A stretch of DNA of 64,000 nt from Karalla daura. Lineage: Eukaryota; Chordata; Actinopteri; Chaetodontiformes; Leiognathidae. The position numbers and the translations under genes are program-made. The notes beneath the pieces are model-generated. The model saw only the letters and a program-made list of their open reading frames with translations. It made no database searches and was not told the DNA's origin. The stretch spans positions 11,079,819-11,143,818 of the forward strand of contig CM055205.1 in assembly GCA_029224185.1 (NCBI GenBank). The letters run 5' to 3'. This document shows, piece by piece, positions 59,625-64,000 of the stretch (its first letter is position 1; every line of letters starts with the position of its first letter).

Positions 59625-59930
59625 GTTGTGGGGATTCACTGGAGCCGATCTCCAGTACACAGCTCATAACACTTTGGACTGGTTATCAGCCCATCAATGG
59701 ACATCACACACATCATTCACTCTCAAACTCACACGTACGGGCAACTGTCCAGGTTGTTTGACTGTGAGAATAAGCCAGAGTACCCAGATAAAATCGATGG
59801 AGACACAGGGAGAATATGCAGACTCCGCACTGAAACGTCCTTGGCTCAGTCAGGAGTTGAAAAGGAGATCTTCTTGTTCTGAGGCGACAGCTCTCATCAC
59901 GAAGTCACTAGGACGCCCCCCTGTGGTCCA
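59625..59930. repeat. Interspersed fish repeat, copy
   Basis: ATTCACTGGAGCCGATCTCC...CATTCACTCTCAAACTCACACGTACGGGCAA...AGGGAGAATATGCAGACTCCGCAC...GTCAGGAGTTG. It matches the other copies at 14790 and 40890 in reversed order. Confidence 0.6.
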
Positions 59931-61594
59931 TGGAAAAACTAAAAGACTTGAGATAAGATTAAAAAAAATTCTCCCAGGTTTTATTTTGATTCATGCTACA
60001 GAACTAGTCACATTGACAGAAAAACTACACAGAAAAGTGCTGTTGTTACGTCAGACTCAATGTCTGGTTAGATGAGATGATTATTACCTTATTGCTGCAT
60101 TATTCTCATGATTAGAGATGGAGACCGCGCTCACATGAACACAAACAGTACTCACCTACTGTACCTCAAGTAACCTCATCATAAAATAACACAATCGACA
60201 TAAATAGAGAGGGAAAAACAATAACAAAATCATAATAAATAATAATTAGTGTTCGTGGCTCCCTGTAAAATAGAGCAGGTGTTGCTGTAAACAATATTAT
60301 GTTAAATATGGTTCACAAAAAAAAAGAACAAGATCAGGCAAGCCACAGTCCCACAAGATGCCGTGCAGTAAGGGGTGGTTTCCCACCTCGGTACCTTTAG
60401 CGCTGATTTGTACAGGAGCTGGTGTCGGAGTCTTGACAGTAATGGCAGTAATGGATCAGCAGAAACATGCAGACACAGCTCTGGTTTTCTCTCTGTTATA
60501 GAGGCCGCACATGCAGACTTTTGAGGATACGGTTACCAGTTAAATGTCTGCATGTCGCCTTTTTTTTTTAAATATGATTTTTTTCAGTGAGTATTCCAGT
60601 GTTGTGGATTTGTTACATTAGCTTCAAATGCTCTTAATGCATCGATGCCTTCTAATGCCCAACATATTGCAAACCAAGCATTTCAAGCCTACCAGTACGG
60701 CTCTCCTGCCCCCCTTCAGTTTTCAGTAGTACAATGCAGAGATTGTTCTAGTGCAATTCTAACCAGATTATCAATAAATGACAATCATATGAAACTAAAT
60801 TCTCATATCATGATGGAAAAAATGCCATAAAATAACACTAATATACACAATGCAATTGTCCGCTTAACAAAATAAAAATAACATAAAAAAGCTGGAAAAC
60901 ACTAAAAAAAAAACAATAGATCAAATCGAAAGTAAAACACAAAGGCATTCAGGATCATTGGTGTGCTTCAAGATTAGAATCTGAAGGGGAAACAGCTGAG
61001 GTCAGTAATAAAGAAAATGTGTAATACCATTAGCTGGCCATATGGAGGCAGACTAAGACAGGGAGATAACCAAAATGGAGCGTCATACAATCATATTTAC
61101 CCCAAAAGATGTAGTGTTTTCACTGTAAAATCATAAATACAAAGCCTAGATAGAGCATAAATGCATCTACCTGCACAGCACACACACACAGCCTCTCTCT
61201 CTCTTGCTCTCTCTCTTTCTCTCATTCTCATAAACAGACACACATAAGTTAGAGCAGTTCATTACTGCATGGCTAAAAGCAAGGAATGGTCACTCTTTAC
61301 CCTGTGGGAGAAGCAGCCTCCCTGCTGCCACAGTGGAGGACAAGAAGTGGGGGAGGGCTTGTGCTCTTTGTTTTATCTCGACTTCCAGGATACTGGCCAC
61401 ATCAGTCACGCAGTTCATCAGGGTTTGGTCAGTTCATCTTACAAATGTGATCCCACGAAGGCGTCATAGTTCAGTTTACATTGTTAGAGTTTCCACACAC
61501 GCCGTGGTGAAATCTTCTGAAGGTTAAGTGCTGGATAGAAGCCTCTATGTGTCTTTATGAACTTCCTCATGATCTTGACTTCTGACCCCATGGC
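59930..61594. other. Intergenic and probable itgb8 3' UTR
   Basis: No credible open frame. The part near 61595 is probably 3' UTR of the minus-strand gene. A (CT)n run lies at 61193-61222. Confidence 0.4.
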
Positions 61595-63064
61595 CTAGTA
61601 CTGCCAGTGGTCCCCGAGGGGCATTTTAGGAACCTGGATGTGCATCTCCACGGGGCGGTCGGGTGGACGGTCCCTCCTGTAGGTAACTGTCTTCTCATTG
61701 GTTGTGGGGATGTAGGACAGGTCCTGGAGGTTGACAGAGAAATGCTGTCAAACAACTGTCGACACTCACACACACACACACACAAACTGAAACATTTCCT
61801 TTCTATAGATGGGAGGTGATCCAATTTTTTCTTCCTTATATGGTCAAGTTTGAAAGAGACTTCCCACAATGCAATTCAATATTATTTTGGTAATGCTATA
61901 TTCATGTGATCTAGGGGCAGTATAGTATCACCCGACAGCTAGGAGGACCTAGGTCAGGCTGAGGACCTCAAACAAACTCTATGGCTGCAATACTGTTAAG
62001 GTACAAAGTGGGTAAGATAATGGAGAGATGGATGTGATCCAGAGTGGATGGTAGAGAAATGTCTCCTCTTAAACACTGTGTAATTGCGACACTGGTTAAA
62101 ATGGGAGGTAAAATCCGGCGCTAACAATGTTTGCGTAAGTCTGCTGTTCTGAATGTGTTGCCGAGGTGATCGCACCTCAAATATTTTTTTTTCACCAAGC
62201 AAAGGCTCACAAAGCAAAGGGTCAAGAGTTATGTTTTGTTCCTGTGACTATGCAATTGACGTTAATATAAAAGCAGTGGAATGCCCCTTTAATATCTTCA
62301 GTTCCTCTAACTGCTCAACTCTAAGTTCGATTTCACAAGGTGCATTTTATCTTTACACTGCTTGCGCAACTCCCAGTTAATGTGAACACAGCACTGGGTG
62401 TACTACATTTCCAGTGAGAGTATAATGTTACATCTGCAGCCTCTAACAGGACTGTAAAGCGTGTAAGAACTCAAATGCAAAACAGATGCATCATATTTTG
62501 CACAATCTATAATCTGCAGCACCATTACGGTGGCATGTGATGAATGACGCAGAATAAATGTCGAGCTTTCAAACATTTAGAGCGCTTTCCAAAACAGTTC
62601 AGGCACACAAAGTCCCCCATGGTGAAATTTCCATCATTTCCATCTCCTCAAAGGTACTGTACATCATTGTAAGGTCACAAATCTGGACACTGTAGATGGT
62701 GAGCTGGGAGTTGAGAGGAAATGTGAAATACAGCTGTACCTCCAACAACAGAATCAAGTTTCTCACTGCTTGTTGCAGTCAGCGGTACACAAAAAACAAA
62801 ATATCCTGCCGTACCCTGAAGAATGAAGGGGTCCCTTCTTGACTCTGCAGGCTCCAGGGACTCATCGGCCCCCCTGTGTACTTGGCTGCTGAGAACTAAC
62901 CTTCCCAGTGCAGTGATATCCGCTGTCCTCAGCAGTGCCCCCTGGCGCCCTGATCCTCTTCTGCAGCAGCAGGCGGGACACGGCCACCACCACCAGGCCG
63001 CACAGCACGGTCAGAGCGCACACGCACAGGAATGTTCCTACCAGCCGGCTGCTGCTGGCACACT
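61595..63064 (-). CDS. itgb8: Integrin beta-8-like, last two coding exons (partial)
   Basis: Exon 62901-63064 (preceded by TCTGCAG, followed by GTTAGT) encodes a short cysteine-containing stretch, then a membrane helix (about 25 hydrophobic residues, CVCALTVLCGLVVVAVSRLLL), then QKRIRAPGGTAEDSGYHCTGK. Exon 61595-61723 encodes DLSYIPTTNEKTVTYRRDRP...and ends GDHWQY with TAG. Layout and the VTYRRDRP string resemble the end of integrin beta-8 (VTYRREKP), which pairs with alpha-V and activates latent TGF-beta. Position and strand beside sp8 match human ITGB8. The cytoplasmic tail lacks the NPxY motif of other beta integrins, as in beta-8. The 5' exons lie beyond the window, so the identity is likely but not certain. 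Confidence 0.6.
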
Positions 63065-64000
63065 CTGCAGACACAAGCACAGGGGTTCACTGAGGGAGGC
63101 TGGCTGAGCTGGGTCAGGGGACGAGGCTCACAGAGGAGAGAGGTGCAGATTCTCCACGATACTGTCCACACAAAAACACCCCTGTGATTTGCCTCTCTTG
63201 CGTCATTGCATCTAACCACAACAGCACAGCCACCTGCCTTATCCTAATTCCAGTCCTAGCAAGCCTAAAAAGAAAAAAAAAATAGGACTTCAAACAACCT
63301 TTTAGAGAAATAAACGCAGAGCTAACATTTTCTCCTTTTTTTGCCCCCGAGATCTAACACTTGTGAAGATAGGGTTCAAAGTACGATAAGATGAAGTAAT
63401 CTCTTATTCATCCCGCAGCAGGGGGGAATCTGCAGTGCAATAGTGAAAAAGTCATAAGCATCAGTAAAAATAGCAAGATATTATAAATGAATAAAAAAAT
63501 AGAAAAGAAGAAAGTTACTGTGTATTAAAAACAGGAAAAATGAAAGTAAAACTTGAAGCAGAAGCAGAATTTAGTCACTATTCATGCGTGGGGCCACACA
63601 ATATATCAGTGACTAACACTGTCATCTCACAGCAAAAGTCCTAGCTTTGAGTCCCAGCTGAAACAAAAGTCTTTATGCTTGCATGTTCTCCCTGTGTTTT
63701 TGCGGGAATATACTGCTACTATACCTGCACTATGTATGTTGATAGCAGCAGTGTAGATGGGCCTAGTTTCTACTAGTTTTTGTACCTATAACTCCTCCAG
63801 CGTCATAAATGCAGCGAGAATAAAATATAACCCGAAATCTAACCCAAACTTCTTGTTCGGTACAGTATTCGAGTATATGTACTTGATTACGACACACACA
63901 TGCAGTACATGCACACGCACACACACACAAGTCGGGGGCAGCTGTGCCAGTGGTGCTGCAGTGAACAGTCAGCTGGCTGTGTGTCTGCTGGGGAGCATGT
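63065..64000 (-). other. itgb8 intron (partial)
   Basis: No further coding exon recognised. About 63385-63465 has the phrase TAATCTCTTATTCATCCCGCAG-AGGGGGGAATCTGCAGTGC, like the 3' end of a fish LINE. About 63600-63710 is a degraded interspersed repeat (ACTAACACTGTCATCTCACAG...TTGCATGTTCTCCC). Confidence 0.45.

Noticed and set aside
59890..59935. CTCF-like site (reverse CCACAGGGGGGCGT)
   Set aside because: It misses the core at three positions, so it is weaker than the other candidates and not counted.

Overview
This window looks like nuclear DNA of a ray-finned (teleost) fish. The genes have GT..AG introns. There are long CA/TG and GATA microsatellites, fish-type SINE, LINE and MITE relics, and a tandem family of short secreted C-type lectins of the kind found in fish. 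Nothing was searched; calls rest on reading translations, splice sites and internal repeats.

Left third (1-24.4 kb): a tandem C-type lectin array. Five intact, intronless lectin genes (about 160 aa) lie at 4103-4585, 10646-11131, 13349-13831, 15668-16159 and 18770-19255, all on the plus strand. Each has a near-identical proximal promoter (an AP-1-like TGAGTCA about 40 bp upstream of TATAAAAG). The array also holds a pseudogene (22443-22924), two CRD fragments (21012-21245, 21743-21797), an orphan promoter (10180-10310) and several 'ghost' units where only flanks survive. The sugar-specificity motif differs between copies (QPD, EPN, QPN). Flanking modules are repeated up to six times and contain CTCF-like motifs. 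Insertions include a likely solo LTR (6231-6808), a degraded LINE (19800-20775) and SINE relics.

Middle (26-40 kb): cdca7l (plus, 10 coding exons, 402 aa, a zinc-finger chromatin protein) converges on sp4 (minus, 7 coding exons, 767 aa, a Sp-family transcription factor). The gap between their 3' ends holds two DR5 retinoic-acid-response-like elements. The sp4 promoter lies in a GC-rich region with a ZNF143-like site.

Right (40-64 kb): about 16 kb of repeat-rich DNA without genes, including a full match to the CTCF core, then sp8 (plus, two exons, 367 aa, shorter and more divergent than usual). Last come the two final coding exons of what is probably itgb8 (minus). Order and relative orientation of cdca7l, sp4, sp8 and itgb8 match, as I recall it, the human 7p15-p21 block ITGB8-SP8-SP4-CDCA7L. 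This supports the gene assignments and shows the lectin array sits beside an old regulatory neighbourhood of developmental genes.
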